DNA of 64,000 nucleotides from Neobacillus sp. YX16 (GTDB lineage: Bacteria > Bacillota > Bacilli > Bacillales > Cytobacillaceae). A model generated the notes under the pieces. The model had not been told where the DNA came from, made no database searches, and saw nothing but the letters and a program-made list of their open reading frames with translations. Positions 7,950-16,300 of this stretch are shown here, one piece after another. Location: the NCBI RefSeq assembly GCF_030123505.1, contig NZ_CP126115.1, positions 4,850,001 through 4,914,000 on the forward strand, written 5' to 3'. The translations under genes and the position numbers were made by a program. Each line of letters opens with the position of its first letter. Within the stretch, counting starts at the first letter, position 1.

Positions 7950-8450
7950 TTACTTTGCATTCCGAGCAGCTTCAAGTGCTGCCTCATAATTCGGGTGATT
8001 TGTTGCCTCACTTACATATTCCACATAAGTAACAGTATCACTAGAATCTACAACAAATACAGCACGTGCCAATAAGCGCAGCTCCTGAATTGCCACACCG
8101 AATGCTTCTCCAAAAGAAAGATCGCGATGATCTGATAGAGTTTGGACATTTTCAATGCCGTTTGCTCCGCACCAGCGTTTTTGTGCAAACGGAAGGTCTA
8201 CACTGACAGTTAGGATTTTAACATCACCTAAACCATTTGCTTCTTCATTGAAACGACGTGTTTCTGCATCACATACGCCAGTATCTAAAGAAGGAACGGC
8301 ACTAATTAAACGAACCTGTCCTTTTGTATTCTCTAGCGTTACAGGTGATAAATCATTTGCCAAAACGCTGAAATTAGGAGCTTTGTCGCCCACCTTTACT
8401 TCGTTGCCTAGCAATGTTACTGGGTTCCCCTTGAAAGTTACGTTTGCCAT
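7950..8450 (-). CDS. tpx: Thiol peroxidase (2-Cys peroxiredoxin, Tpx)
   Basis: 166 residues. Reduces hydrogen peroxide and organic hydroperoxides using thioredoxin. The thioredoxin fold carries the peroxidatic Cys in PSLDTGVCDAETRRF (Cys near residue 60). The resolving Cys is in FAQKRWCGANGIEN (near residue 94), and the C-terminal VVDSSDTVTYVEYV strand follows. Starts at an ATG behind AGGAGGATGTTTTA. It is a single-gene unit with its own terminator, between ytxK and ytfJ as in B. subtilis. Confidence 0.97.
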   Translation of the reverse strand: MANVTFKGNPVTLLGNEVKVGDKAPNFSVLANDLSPVTLENTKGQVRLISAVPSLDTGVCDAETRRFNEEANGLGDVKILTVSVDLPFAQKRWCGANGIENVQTLSDHRDLSFGEAFGVAIQELRLLARAVFVVDSSDTVTYVEYVSEATNHPNYEAALEAARNAK

Positions 8451-8570
8451 TAAAACATCCTCCTTTTTCGTACAAAAGCGAAATAAATTACGCCTTCATC
8501 ATAATTATGTACAGTGTTAATATATCTTTTCAGAATTTTTTTTGCAATGATTTAAGCTTTTACTTTCATG

Positions 8571-8610
8571 AAAAAAGTTAACCTCCATTTATATGTGGAA
8601 GTTAACTTTT
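8571..8610 (-). terminator. Terminator of the ytfI-ytfJ unit
   Basis: Stem AAAGTTAACCTCCA / TGGAAGTTAACTTT with loop TTTATATG, A-run on the plus side giving T-tract on the minus strand. Confidence 0.85.
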
Positions 8611-8614
8611 ACAC

Positions 8615-9109
8615 CTATATATCAAATTCTTGCTTTTGTGATTGGTTCTGTGTGGAATGCTGCGAACCTTGCCCCGAGCTCTGCTGCTCATTTTTTTTCG
8701 AGAACATTTGCTGAATCTTATCCACTGCTTGTGGGGCCATTTCTAAAATCTTTTCATAAAGATGTGTACTTTCGTCTAGATGAAGCATTTTTACTCCTTG
8801 AGAATTCACAATTAAAAAAGCAATTGGAGTAATGGAGACTCCTCCACCGCTACCACCTCCGAAAGGAAGCTTTGATTGACCTTGACTTTGACCTTGTTGT
8901 TCCTGACCTTTTGATTGCTGCTGAGAACCACCATCTAGTTTAAACTCACTACCACCTGCAGCAAATCCAAAACCAACCTTTGAAACGGTAAGAATGACAC
9001 TTCCGTCAGGAGTTTCAACTGGATCACCAATAATCGTATTTACGTCAATCATTTCTTTTAAGCTTTCCATTGCTGTCGTCATTAAACCTTGAATTGGATG
9101 TTCAGACAT
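8615..9109 (-). CDS. ytfJ: GerW family sporulation protein YtfJ
   Basis: 164 residues of the GerW/YtfJ family, required for proper spore germination in B. subtilis. The N-terminal half MSEHPIQGLMTTAMESLKEM, IIGDPVETPDGSVILTVSKV and GFGFAAGGSEF is the conserved part. A Gln/Ser-rich linker (residues 80-105) precedes GGGSGGGVSITPIAFLIV, and the Gln-rich tail is variable. Start behind GAGGAGGAAACAGCC. It lies 18 bp downstream of ytfI in a two-gene unit, probably forespore-expressed, though no sigma factor site could be fixed. Confidence 0.93.
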   Translation of the reverse strand: MSEHPIQGLMTTAMESLKEMIDVNTIIGDPVETPDGSVILTVSKVGFGFAAGGSEFKLDGGSQQQSKGQEQQGQSQGQSKLPFGGGSGGGVSITPIAFLIVNSQGVKMLHLDESTHLYEKILEMAPQAVDKIQQMFSKKNEQQSSGQGSQHSTQNQSQKQEFDI

Positions 9110-9127
9110 GGCTGTTTCCTCCTCTTT

Positions 9128-9829
9128 TTAAACGGTTTTAGTTTTTTCCTTCGAATAAGCTGTGTTCATTTTGAGATTTGGGCGTCCGCCCTTCCAGAAT
9201 TTAATTAGTTTTAATCCTGCTAAAATAGCATACCCGATACGAAAGTGAATAATACATGTAATCCGGGTTTGGATAATAGCCATTTGAAAATGTGGTGTAA
9301 CGGATAAAACCGGCATTTCTTCTAGTCTCAAAAAGTTACTGAGCATGCCTACAACACTACCTTTGAGAGTCCAAAGTGCACCCGTAATAATGCCGGTATG
9401 TGCCGCATCGCCTACGCCAACTAATGAATGCCATTCAAAATGCTTAATGACTATTCTTTTCATAAATTTACTTACGATCACTTGCATGTTTACAACATGC
9501 TGGATGATTTCTTTTGCATCTGACAAATTCCTCACAATGGCATCCTTGTCAACTTGTTGAACCTTGCTCGAAGATTCACCCTCACCTGAATCTCCCATAC
9601 TTGTATTACCCTTCAGGACAATACTCGGTGAGTTATCATCAATTTTTATTAGAGGGACATTTATTGTGTATTTAATTAATCCAAACCAAAGTTTAAACAC
9701 TACACTTAATTCGTCATTATCATTATGATGAAAAAAATTAAGATGGATTGTTAGCTTCGAAAAAATGATTAGTAGAAATAATAAAATAATAGCGATGAGA
9801 GCTATATACAGCCATACCAATTTTTTCAC
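9128..9829 (-). CDS. ytfI: DUF2953 membrane protein YtfI
   Basis: 233 residues with one N-terminal membrane helix (about residues 5-26) and a DUF2953 body. LWFGLIKYTINVPLIKI is followed by a polar Ser/Asp linker (65-95). The second half HFEWHSLVGVGDAAHTGIITGALW and TPHFQ...TRITCIIHFRIGYAI are the family hallmarks. It is paired with ytfJ as in B. subtilis, so it is probably a sporulation membrane protein. No enzymatic function is known. Confidence 0.88.
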   Translation of the reverse strand: MKKLVWLYIALIAIILLFLLIIFSKLTIHLNFFHHNDNDELSVVFKLWFGLIKYTINVPLIKIDDNSPSIVLKGNTSMGDSGEGESSSKVQQVDKDAIVRNLSDAKEIIQHVVNMQVIVSKFMKRIVIKHFEWHSLVGVGDAAHTGIITGALWTLKGSVVGMLSNFLRLEEMPVLSVTPHFQMAIIQTRITCIIHFRIGYAILAGLKLIKFWKGGRPNLKMNTAYSKEKTKTV

Positions 9830-9862
9830 TCCTTTCAGCCTATTAGTATCACCTGAAGAAGG

Positions 9863-9895
9863 AAAAATAAACCCGCTAACAAATTGTTAGCGGGC
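9863..9895 (-). terminator. Terminator of the sppA-yteJ unit
   Basis: Stem CCCGCTAACAA / TTGTTAGCGGG with loop AT, and the AAAAATAAA tract giving the T-run on the minus strand. Confidence 0.85.
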
Positions 9896-9900
9896 CTAAA

Positions 9901-10398
9901 TTATCGTTCTACATGAATGACGGAGGTGTCTGTAAAGAGGTCGTGAAGTCCTTGCTTTTTGGGTAAAAAGGCGACAATAATATATCCAATAACCACTGTT
10001 GCAGAGATAAACCGGCCAATCCATTCTCGAAAAAGAATGGTTCCCCATGATAATTTGTCATTCTTCAAATCAATAACTTTTATTCCAAATACCATTTTTC
10101 CAATCGTTTGATTAAAATACTTTGTCATTAATACGAAATATAAATAAAATATGATTGCGGATGCTATGGAAATCGGGGCAAACATATTAAATTCTATTAA
10201 TGGAATCTCAAGTGCCCTAAATATGGGTTTAATAATTAATCGCTCTATACTCCCCACAACAATTAAATCCAGCAGGTAAGCCCAAAACCGCATCCAAAAA
10301 CCCGCATAACGAATGGAGATTTTATCAGAGTCTCGAGTGGTTTCTCGCTCATCGACTTTAACTAATTCATTCGTATATATTTGATTTTCATTTTCCAT
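9901..10398 (-). CDS. yteJ: RDD family integral membrane protein YteJ
   Basis: 165 residues, RDD domain. The family's Arg-Asp-Asp signature is in YAGFWMRFWAYLLDLIVVGS (residues about 31-50). Three hydrophobic helices follow: ASAIIFYLYFVLM, the NQTIGKMVFGIKVIDLKND segment, and ISATVVIGYIIVAFL. RDD proteins are small membrane proteins, some linked to ion transport. It lies 12 bp downstream of sppA in the same unit. In B. subtilis YteJ partners the SppA peptidase in lantibiotic resistance, which fits this pairing. Confidence 0.92.
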   Translation of the reverse strand: MENENQIYTNELVKVDERETTRDSDKISIRYAGFWMRFWAYLLDLIVVGSIERLIIKPIFRALEIPLIEFNMFAPISIASAIIFYLYFVLMTKYFNQTIGKMVFGIKVIDLKNDKLSWGTILFREWIGRFISATVVIGYIIVAFLPKKQGLHDLFTDTSVIHVER

Positions 10399-10410
10399 CT
10401 ACAGTTCCCC

Positions 10411-11421
10411 CTACTCTGCATACAGATACATTAGACGTGGAGAATTGGGTCTTGATAAAACATCCATAAGTCCAGCCATCTCACTATCCGCACCAATAAA
10501 TTTTTGAACCTTTAAATTTAATAACGAACCAAAGCCTATTTGCTCGGTATAGCGGACAACCTTTGCATCTTTTAGCTTCTCCTGTTCCATCATCTGTTCG
10601 ATTACATCTTCTAAGTATCCAAAGCCGTCTATTAAGTTAAGCTCTTTCGCCTGTCTTCCATCATAGATTCTTCCATCCGCAATCTTTTTCACCTGATCTG
10701 TGGTCATCTTTCTGCCTTCAGCAATAACCTTAACAAAACCCTCATAGGAATTGTCGATCATTTTTTGGAGGATTTGCCGTTCTTCCTCCGTCATTTGTCG
10801 TGTCGGACTCATAATATCTTTATATTGACCACTTTTAATGGTTACAAAATCCACTCCATACTTTTCAGCTAATCCTTCATAATTGATTCCCTGCATAATT
10901 ACACCCAGTGAACCAGTCATTGTTTCTTCACTGGCAAAGATCTTTTTCGCACCCGCGGAAATATAATACCCGCCCGAAGCAGCCATAGAACCCATTGAGA
11001 CATATACTGGTTTCTTTGTTTCCTTTTGGATTTCTAGCAGCTTATCATGGATCTCAGCACTTTCAACTACTCCGCCACCCGGTGAGTTAACCTTAAGAAT
11101 AATCCCTTTTACGCTATCATCCTCTTTAATAAAATCTAATCTTTTCATAAATCCTTGATGATTATAACCTGCTGCTTGAAATAATGATTCTGCGTCATTT
11201 GTATCTTGAATAACACCATTGACGTCCAGTACAGCAATCTTATTCATTTCATTTCCTTCCTGTATAACTTCCTCCGTAAAAGGAAGCTCCGTTGCTGCTA
11301 AAAGCTCACTTATATCTGTTTCAACACCTTTAAAGGCAAATGCAGATAAAAAATTTATCATAACTGATACAAAAAATAATGCCGCAGCAATTCCAAGAGC
11401 GGCCCATCGTTTCCCATTCAT
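10411..11421 (-). CDS. sppA: Signal peptide peptidase SppA
   Basis: 336 residues, membrane-anchored serine protease that degrades cleaved signal peptides. It has one N-terminal helix (residues 8-28), then an S49 ClpP-like fold. The nucleophile Ser lies in SMGSMAASGGYYISAGA (about residue 147) and the general base Lys in TGSLGVI...YGVDFVTIKSGQYKD (about residue 199). KVNSPGGGVVESAEIHDKL is the oxyanion region. Start behind GAGGAGGATTCTTAAC. First gene of an sppA-yteJ unit. Length and single-domain form match the bacillar enzyme rather than the double-length E. coli one. Confidence 0.95.
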   Translation of the reverse strand: MNGKRWAALGIAAALFFVSVMINFLSAFAFKGVETDISELLAATELPFTEEVIQEGNEMNKIAVLDVNGVIQDTNDAESLFQAAGYNHQGFMKRLDFIKEDDSVKGIILKVNSPGGGVVESAEIHDKLLEIQKETKKPVYVSMGSMAASGGYYISAGAKKIFASEETMTGSLGVIMQGINYEGLAEKYGVDFVTIKSGQYKDIMSPTRQMTEEERQILQKMIDNSYEGFVKVIAEGRKMTTDQVKKIADGRIYDGRQAKELNLIDGFGYLEDVIEQMMEQEKLKDAKVVRYTEQIGFGSLLNLKVQKFIGADSEMAGLMDVLSRPNSPRLMYLYAE

Positions 11422-11578
11422 GTTAAGAATCCTCCTCGTTTGTTTTTAAATTTTTTTACATAATTTAATATTGCTGCAAGATAATGCTAAAATTAATGCA
11501 GGACTACCTTAGTTTATCAAAAACAAAAAGTTTATTGGGCTATTTTCACAAATTAATAACCAAAATTTGGAGGGTACT

Positions 11579-12382
11579 ATGGAACATAGACGTAATATCT
11601 TTTTTTATCACCACTTAGATAAGGAAATGTTGGAGAAGGTTGGAGACTTACAATCGATGGCAGAGCAATATGGTTTAACAATTGTAAAGGATCACCATCA
11701 AGCCAATATCATTGCGAGCATTGGTGATGACGGTACATTCCTGCAAGCTGTAAGGAAAACCGGGTTTCGGGATGATGTGCTTTACGGTGGTATCACGATC
11801 AAGGATAGTTTAAGTATGTATTGTGACTTCAAAATCAATGAATCCTCTAAGATGATAGAGGCAGTTTCAAATGAACAGTTAAAAGTTCGCCGTTATCCAT
11901 TTATTGAGGTAATGGTCGACGGGCAAGGAACTTTTCCTTGTCTTAATGAATTTAGTATTCGCTCCTCCATCATAAAAACACTGGAATTTGATGTATTTAT
12001 TAATGACCTTCATTTTGAAACCTTTCGTGGAGATGGCTTAATCGTCGCTACCCCAACTGGAAGTACGGCTTATAATAAATCTGTTAATGGTGCTGTTGTT
12101 GACCCCTTAATTTCATGCATGCAAATAAGTGAAGTGGCTTCGATTAATAATAACAAATACCGCACATTAGGTTCTCCCTTTGTTATAGGCGGCGAACGTA
12201 CATTAACGCTTAAAATTATTTCTACTGAAGGTAATGAGCATCCTACTATGGGATTAGACAATGAGGCATTAAGTATCCGCCATGTCGATAATATCCAAAT
12301 CAAACTCAGTGATAAAAAAATTAAAACTTTGAAATTAAAAGACAATTCCTTCTGGGAAAAAGTAAAGAGAACCTTTTTATAA
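11579..12382 (+). CDS. nadK: NAD kinase (second bacillar paralogue, YtdI type)
   Basis: 267 residues, the length of B. subtilis YtdI/NadK2. Phosphorylates NAD to NADP in the cytoplasm. Start ATG at 11579 is preferred over an in-frame TTG 12 bp upstream because GGAGGGTACT lies directly before it. The active-site segments are LNEFSIRSSIIKT (NE motif), HFETFRGDGLIVATPTGSTAYNKS and LDNEALS. The usual GGDG catalytic loop reads IASIGDDGTFLQAV here, with Asp in place of the second Gly; this is unusual and could affect activity. The stop codon TAA lies inside the 8-bp target duplication of the repeat element that follows. Confidence 0.94.
   Translation: MEHRRNIFFYHHLDKEMLEKVGDLQSMAEQYGLTIVKDHHQANIIASIGDDGTFLQAVRKTGFRDDVLYGGITIKDSLSMYCDFKINESSKMIEAVSNEQLKVRRYPFIEVMVDGQGTFPCLNEFSIRSSIIKTLEFDVFINDLHFETFRGDGLIVATPTGSTAYNKSVNGAVVDPLISCMQISEVASINNNKYRTLGSPFVIGGERTLTLKIISTEGNEHPTMGLDNEALSIRHVDNIQIKLSDKKIKTLKLKDNSFWEKVKRTFL
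12375..12382. repeat. Left 8-bp target-site duplication of repeat element R1
   Basis: TTTTATAA directly before the element's terminal GGCTCTGTTAAG. The identical octamer follows the element at 12810-12817. The left copy carries the nadK stop codon. Confidence 0.75.
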
Positions 12383-12809
12383 GGCTCTGTTAAGCTTTAC
12401 TGTTGATTTGTGCTCCACAAAGGAAAGCTTCTTTGAATAATCACCGCAGTGACAGGCGGTCTCTGCCTGTCACGAGGCGCTTCGCTTTCCGCAGGCGGTT
12501 CGGGAAGCCTGTCTAGCTGCAGCGCCTAGCCCCTCGAGTCGCTTCGGTCCCAACGTTGAAGTCAAAGAACGACTTCATCGTCAGGCCCTCCAGCGCTTGT
12601 CGGGGCTGTACAAGGCGCTTCCGCTTTTCCTACTCCTCGGCGCTAAGAGATGAGCGGGGGCTCCCCTGTCCCGTCCTCCTGCAGGACACTGATTTACATC
12701 CTCGAATCCGCCCACGCACGAAGAAAATGCGATAGCATTTTCGAGGAGTCTGGCGCCTTCCGCACAAATCAACAGAGTGCCAAAATCAATGATAAGCTTT
12801 AACATAGCC
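12383..12809. mobile_element. R1: composite MITE-like repeat, module B nested in a family A element
   Basis: 427 bp without a credible gene, GC-rich against AT-rich flanks. The ends are inverted repeats (GGCTCTGTTAAGCTTTA and TAAGCTTTAACATAGCC) flanked by an identical 8-bp direct repeat. Inside, GTTGATTTGTG...CACAAATCAAC is a second inverted pair. The family A core is interrupted by a family B element (12511-12629, GTCTAGCTGCAGCGCC ... GGCGCTTCCGCTTTTC) and carries module D (about 12416-12474, a GTGACAGGC / GCCTGTCAC hairpin) and module C (12684-12748). It lies between the convergent nadK and mbcS genes. The structure fits a non-autonomous transposon; no transposase is present. Confidence 0.75.
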
Positions 12810-12816
12810 TTTTATA

Positions 12817-12859
12817 AAAGCAAGAAGGCTGTCGAGAGATTCGACAGCCTTCTAATTTT
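12817..12859. terminator. Bidirectional terminator after mbcS
   Basis: Stem AGAAGGCTGTCGA / TCGACAGCCTTCT, loop GAGAT, with A- and T-tracts on both sides. It lies between the R1 repeat and mbcS. Confidence 0.85.
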
Positions 12860-12862
12860 TCA

Positions 12863-14446
12863 CTATTGTTTTATTGATTGCATTTCTTGCTGACGAAGTT
12901 CGATTCGACGTATTTTCCCTGAAGTTGTTTTTGGCAGTTCTGACAAGTACTCGATTTTTCTTGGATATTTATAAGGAGCTGTTAGTGTTTTGACATGCTC
13001 TTGCAGTTTTTTTGTCAATTCAGGATCATTTACGTCAATATCCTCTTTTAACACGACAAACGCCTTTACAATAAATCCGCGAATTTCATCTGGACTGGCT
13101 ACTACCGCACATTCTTTAACAAAAGGATGTTTTACAAGTGCATCCTCCACTTCAAATGGTCCAATTGTGTAGCCTGAACTGATAATGATGTCATCTCCAC
13201 GCCCTTCAAACCAAAAGTATCCATCCTCATCCTTCTTTGCCTTATCACCTGTAATATAGTACTCACCACGGAATTGCATCGCAGTTCTCTCTGGGTCCTT
13301 ATAATAGTTCTTAAATAAGGCAGGGGTTTCGATATGCACGGCGATATCCCCAACTTCTCCAACTGAACAAATTTCGCCTTCTTCATTGATAATTTCTACT
13401 CTATTACCTGGAGTTGGTTTTCCCATAGAACCTGATTTAAGCTCCATTCCTTTTGTTATTCCAACCAACAAGGTATTTTCAGTCTGCCCATAGCCATCAC
13501 GGACATCTACATTAAAGTGTCTCTTAAACGTATCAATAACCTCACGATTAAGAGGTTCCCCAGCAGAAACAGCACTATGCAGGCTAGGTAATTTGTAATC
13601 TCCCAGATTCTCTACCTTTGCCATTATTCGATATTCAGTTGGTGTACAGCAAAGGACATTAACGGAATATTTCTCTAGAAGGCTTAAATACTTTTGGGGA
13701 TCAAACTTGCCGTTATACACTAGCCCCGTCCCTCCTGAACCAAGAACAGATAAAAAAGGACTCCAAATCCACTTTTGCCAGCCAGGAGCCGCAGTTGCCC
13801 AAACGGTATCACCATCTTCAATACAAAGCCATTTTGGTGCAGCTGTTTTTAAATGTGCAAATGCCCATCCATGTGTATGTACAACCCCTTTGGGATTACC
13901 GGTTGTTCCTGATGTATACGATAAAAATGCCATGTCATCACGAAGTGTATCAGCAAATCCAAACTCCTGTGATGCCGCTTTCATTTCTTCTTCTAGATGA
14001 ATCCAATTCTCTTGCTTTTCACCAACCGAAAACTTCAATAGTGGCTGGGCACTTGAAATCTTTTTAAATTGATCGACATAAGGATAATAACTAATTACAG
14101 CTTTTACATCACCATGTGTAATACGATATTGAAGGTCTTTTTCACGCAGCATTTCTGAGCTTGGAATGACAACTAGTCCAGCTTTTAACGCCGCTAAGTA
14201 AACAACATAGGCCTCAATGAGTCTTGGTATGATGACTAGGACAACATCGCCTTTTTTTAAACCATTTTGTGTGAAAACATTTCCCGCTTGATTCACCTTT
14301 TTCAATAACTCTTGATATGTAACCTGATTCGTTTCCCCTAATTCATTTTCCCATTTTATTGCTAATCTTTCCGGATCTTTTGCAAAACGTTCGACTTCCG
14401 ATACAAGATTATACTTTTCTGGTGCAATTAATTCTTCACGGTTCAT
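12863..14446 (-). CDS. mbcS: Acyl-CoA synthetase MbcS (YtcI type)
   Basis: 527 residues, AMP-forming acyl-CoA ligase of the ANL superfamily. The position between nadK and sspA matches B. subtilis ytcI/mbcS, which activates branched short-chain acids such as 2-methylbutyrate. The P-loop is LSYTSGTTGNPKGVVHTHG (about 175-193). Other core motifs are DGYGQTENTLL, YITGDKAKKDEDGYFWFEGRGDDII, and the C-terminal catalytic Lys in PKTTSGKIRRIELR. The start at 14446 has GAGGGGGAGAAAC before it; an in-frame GTG five codons upstream is less likely. The substrate is inferred from synteny, and acetate or another short acid is possible. Confidence 0.9.
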   Translation of the reverse strand: MNREELIAPEKYNLVSEVERFAKDPERLAIKWENELGETNQVTYQELLKKVNQAGNVFTQNGLKKGDVVLVIIPRLIEAYVVYLAALKAGLVVIPSSEMLREKDLQYRITHGDVKAVISYYPYVDQFKKISSAQPLLKFSVGEKQENWIHLEEEMKAASQEFGFADTLRDDMAFLSYTSGTTGNPKGVVHTHGWAFAHLKTAAPKWLCIEDGDTVWATAAPGWQKWIWSPFLSVLGSGGTGLVYNGKFDPQKYLSLLEKYSVNVLCCTPTEYRIMAKVENLGDYKLPSLHSAVSAGEPLNREVIDTFKRHFNVDVRDGYGQTENTLLVGITKGMELKSGSMGKPTPGNRVEIINEEGEICSVGEVGDIAVHIETPALFKNYYKDPERTAMQFRGEYYITGDKAKKDEDGYFWFEGRGDDIIISSGYTIGPFEVEDALVKHPFVKECAVVASPDEIRGFIVKAFVVLKEDIDVNDPELTKKLQEHVKTLTAPYKYPRKIEYLSELPKTTSGKIRRIELRQQEMQSIKQ

Positions 14447-14547
14447 GTTTCTCCCCCTCACTCAAAATAAAAACATATCACAAATATTATTATACAAAAT
14501 TATTGAAAAATTTAAAATTGTTATACTAAAAATAGTTTTTTTGCACA

Positions 14548-14582
14548 TAAAGAAAGAGAGTGGGAAAAATCCCACTCTCTGT
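14548..14582 (-). terminator. Terminator of sspA
   Basis: Perfect stem AGAGAGTGGGA / TCCCACTCTCT with loop AAAA, followed on the minus strand by TTCTTTATG. Confidence 0.85.
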
Positions 14583-14600
14583 AGCCATCTTATTTATTTG

Positions 14601-14807
14601 TTATCGTGAAAATCCGCCGCCTAATTGAGACTCAGCCATTGCGACTAAACGCTTAGTGATTTCACCACCAACAGAACCGTTAGCGCGTGAAGTAGTATCC
14701 CCACCAAGTTGTACACCAAATTCAGAAGCAATTTCGTATTTCATTTGAGAAAGAGCTTGTTCTACACCAGGTACAAGTAATTGATTTGAGTTGTTGTTAC
14801 TAGCCAT
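14601..14807 (-). CDS. sspA: Small acid-soluble spore protein, alpha/beta type
   Basis: 68 residues. Coats and protects DNA in the dormant spore and is degraded by the GPR protease at germination. Signature segments are [20 protein letters not shown] (about 22-41; GPR cleaves within the EFGV-type sequence) and the C-terminal [22 protein letters not shown]. The start follows AAGGAGGTGATATCAC. It is monocistronic, with a sigma-G promoter and its own terminator, next to thiI as is sspA in B. subtilis. Other alpha/beta SASP paralogues are nearly identical, so the letter is assigned by position. Confidence 0.95.
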   Translation of the reverse strand: MASNNNSNQLLVPGVEQALSQMKYEIASEFGVQLGGDTTSRANGSVGGEITKRLVAMAESQLGGGFSR

Positions 14808-14830
14808 GTGATATCACCTCCTTGTGAGTA

Positions 14831-14860
14831 TAGAATGTGTAGAATCACATGGCAGTATTC
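14831..14860 (-). promoter_or_regulatory. Sigma-G promoter of sspA
   Basis: On the minus strand a -35 GAATA (14856-14860) and a -10 CATTCTA (14831-14837) are spaced 18 bp apart. This matches the forespore sigma-G pattern (gnATR / cATnnTA). Confidence 0.75.
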
Positions 14861-14931
14861 TTTTTTATAATTGGTAATTGTTCACAAATTTTTCACATTT
14901 TTCATAATTACTGTCCCTGTTCATACTGAAT

Positions 14932-15058
14932 GTTGATTGGAACTCCAGGCACTTCGCTTTCCGCAGGCGTTGCGGTGAGCCTCCTCGGCGCTAGCGCCTG
15001 TGGGGTCTCACCTGCTCCGTACTCCTGCAGGAGTCTCGTGCCTTCCGTTCCAATCAAC
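14932..15058. repeat. R2: short family A repeat (core plus inner inverted repeat)
   Basis: 127 bp bounded by GTTGATTGGAA and TTCCAATCAAC. It has the same core as R3 and R6: GGCACTTCGCTTTCCGCAGGCG, a hairpin GGCGCTAGCGCC, TGTGGGGTCTC and CTCCTGCAGGAG. The outer GGCTGTGTT arms are missing. It lies in the 285-bp space between the sspA promoter and the 3' end of thiI. Confidence 0.8.
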
Positions 15059-15093
15059 GTGGCAATAATTAATTAAACCGTATCACAATATAG

Positions 15094-16299
15094 TTAAAAT
15101 AAGTCATCAAAGTCCGAGACCTGTTTGCTGTCTGGTTTAATTGTTAGTGTTTCTGTATTTTTGACTGCTTCTTCTATTAAGGAGTCAAAGTCATGGAAGC
15201 TTTCGTAGTGCTGGACTTTTTCTCTTTTTGGTTTTGTTTTTGGTGAGGACGGGACAAAAATTGTACAGCAATCCTCAAAGGGTCTGATTGAAATATCGTA
15301 GGTATCTAATTCTTTCGCGATTTTTATAATATCATTTTTGTCCATTGTCAGCAGTGGCCTTAGGATTGGGGTATTGGTTACCTCATTAATGGCATACATG
15401 CTTTCCAATGTTTGACTGGCAACCTGACCAAGGTTATCACCGGTAATGATTGCTAGAGCTTCTTGTTTTTTTCTAATTTCATCTGTGATACGAAGCATAA
15501 ACCTTCTTGTTGTGGTCATCGAATAATTTTCAGGAATTTGTTCTTTTATGGTTTGCTGTATGGTCGTAAATGGGACAATATGAAGTTTCATGGAACCAAA
15601 AATTTCAGAAAGCTTCTTGGTTAAATCAATTACTTTTTCCTTAGATCTTTCACTTGTATATGGAGGGCTGAAAAAATGTACTGCCTCTATTTCTACCCCT
15701 CGTTTCATGGTCAAATAGCCTGCAACTGGACTATCAATTCCTCCGGACAGCATCAGCATTGCTTTACCGCTTGAACCAACTGGCAGTCCGCCAGCTCCTA
15801 AGATGTTCTCACAAGACATGTAGATGGCCTCTGCTAGTACCTCGATTTTTAAGTTAATATCAGGATTTTTCACATCAACCTTTATGCCTGGTATATTTTC
15901 AAGAATATGCCCGCCAAATGTATGATTGATACCAGCTGTATCCAACTCAAATGATTTATCAGAGCGTTTAGGAGAAATTTTAAAGGTTTGTCCCACTTTG
16001 TACAGGCTTCTAACTAATGAAAGTGCAGCCTCTTTCATTTGTTCAAGGTCTCTTTCAACTCTTATTGCTGGACTAAGGGACTGAATACCAAAAATATTTT
16101 TCAATGACTTGATAATTTCTTCGACATTTTCGCCATTTACGAGAACATACATCCTGTCACGCTCAGCACGTATTTTTATCTTCGGAAAGGGAGCCAATGC
16201 AATTCGAACACTCTTTCTTAACTTATCTACAAATTTCTTCCGATTTCTGCCTTTGGTGGAAATTTCACCATAGCGAATCAGGATACGATCATAATTCAT
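15094..16299 (-). CDS. thiI: tRNA 4-thiouridine synthetase ThiI
   Basis: 401 residues. Adenylates U8 of tRNA and inserts sulfur; also linked to thiazole formation in other bacteria. Domain order is an N-terminal ferredoxin-like region (DRILIRYGEISTKGRNRKKF), THUMP (about 60-165), and a PP-loop ATP pyrophosphatase with SGGIDSPVAGYL (about 185-196). The C-terminus ends near PFEDCCTIFVP, with no rhodanese domain, as usual in bacilli. It starts 1 bp after the stop of the cysteine desulfurase gene, which donates its persulfide sulfur, so the two form one unit. Confidence 0.96.
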   Translation of the reverse strand: MNYDRILIRYGEISTKGRNRKKFVDKLRKSVRIALAPFPKIKIRAERDRMYVLVNGENVEEIIKSLKNIFGIQSLSPAIRVERDLEQMKEAALSLVRSLYKVGQTFKISPKRSDKSFELDTAGINHTFGGHILENIPGIKVDVKNPDINLKIEVLAEAIYMSCENILGAGGLPVGSSGKAMLMLSGGIDSPVAGYLTMKRGVEIEAVHFFSPPYTSERSKEKVIDLTKKLSEIFGSMKLHIVPFTTIQQTIKEQIPENYSMTTTRRFMLRITDEIRKKQEALAIITGDNLGQVASQTLESMYAINEVTNTPILRPLLTMDKNDIIKIAKELDTYDISIRPFEDCCTIFVPSSPKTKPKREKVQHYESFHDFDSLIEEAVKNTETLTIKPDSKQVSDFDDLF

Positions 16300-16300
16300 A

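Noticed and set aside
12581..12805. 74-codon minus-strand frame in R1
   Set aside because: It lies wholly inside the composite repeat, has no ribosome binding site, and its product is basic/Cys-rich chance sequence.
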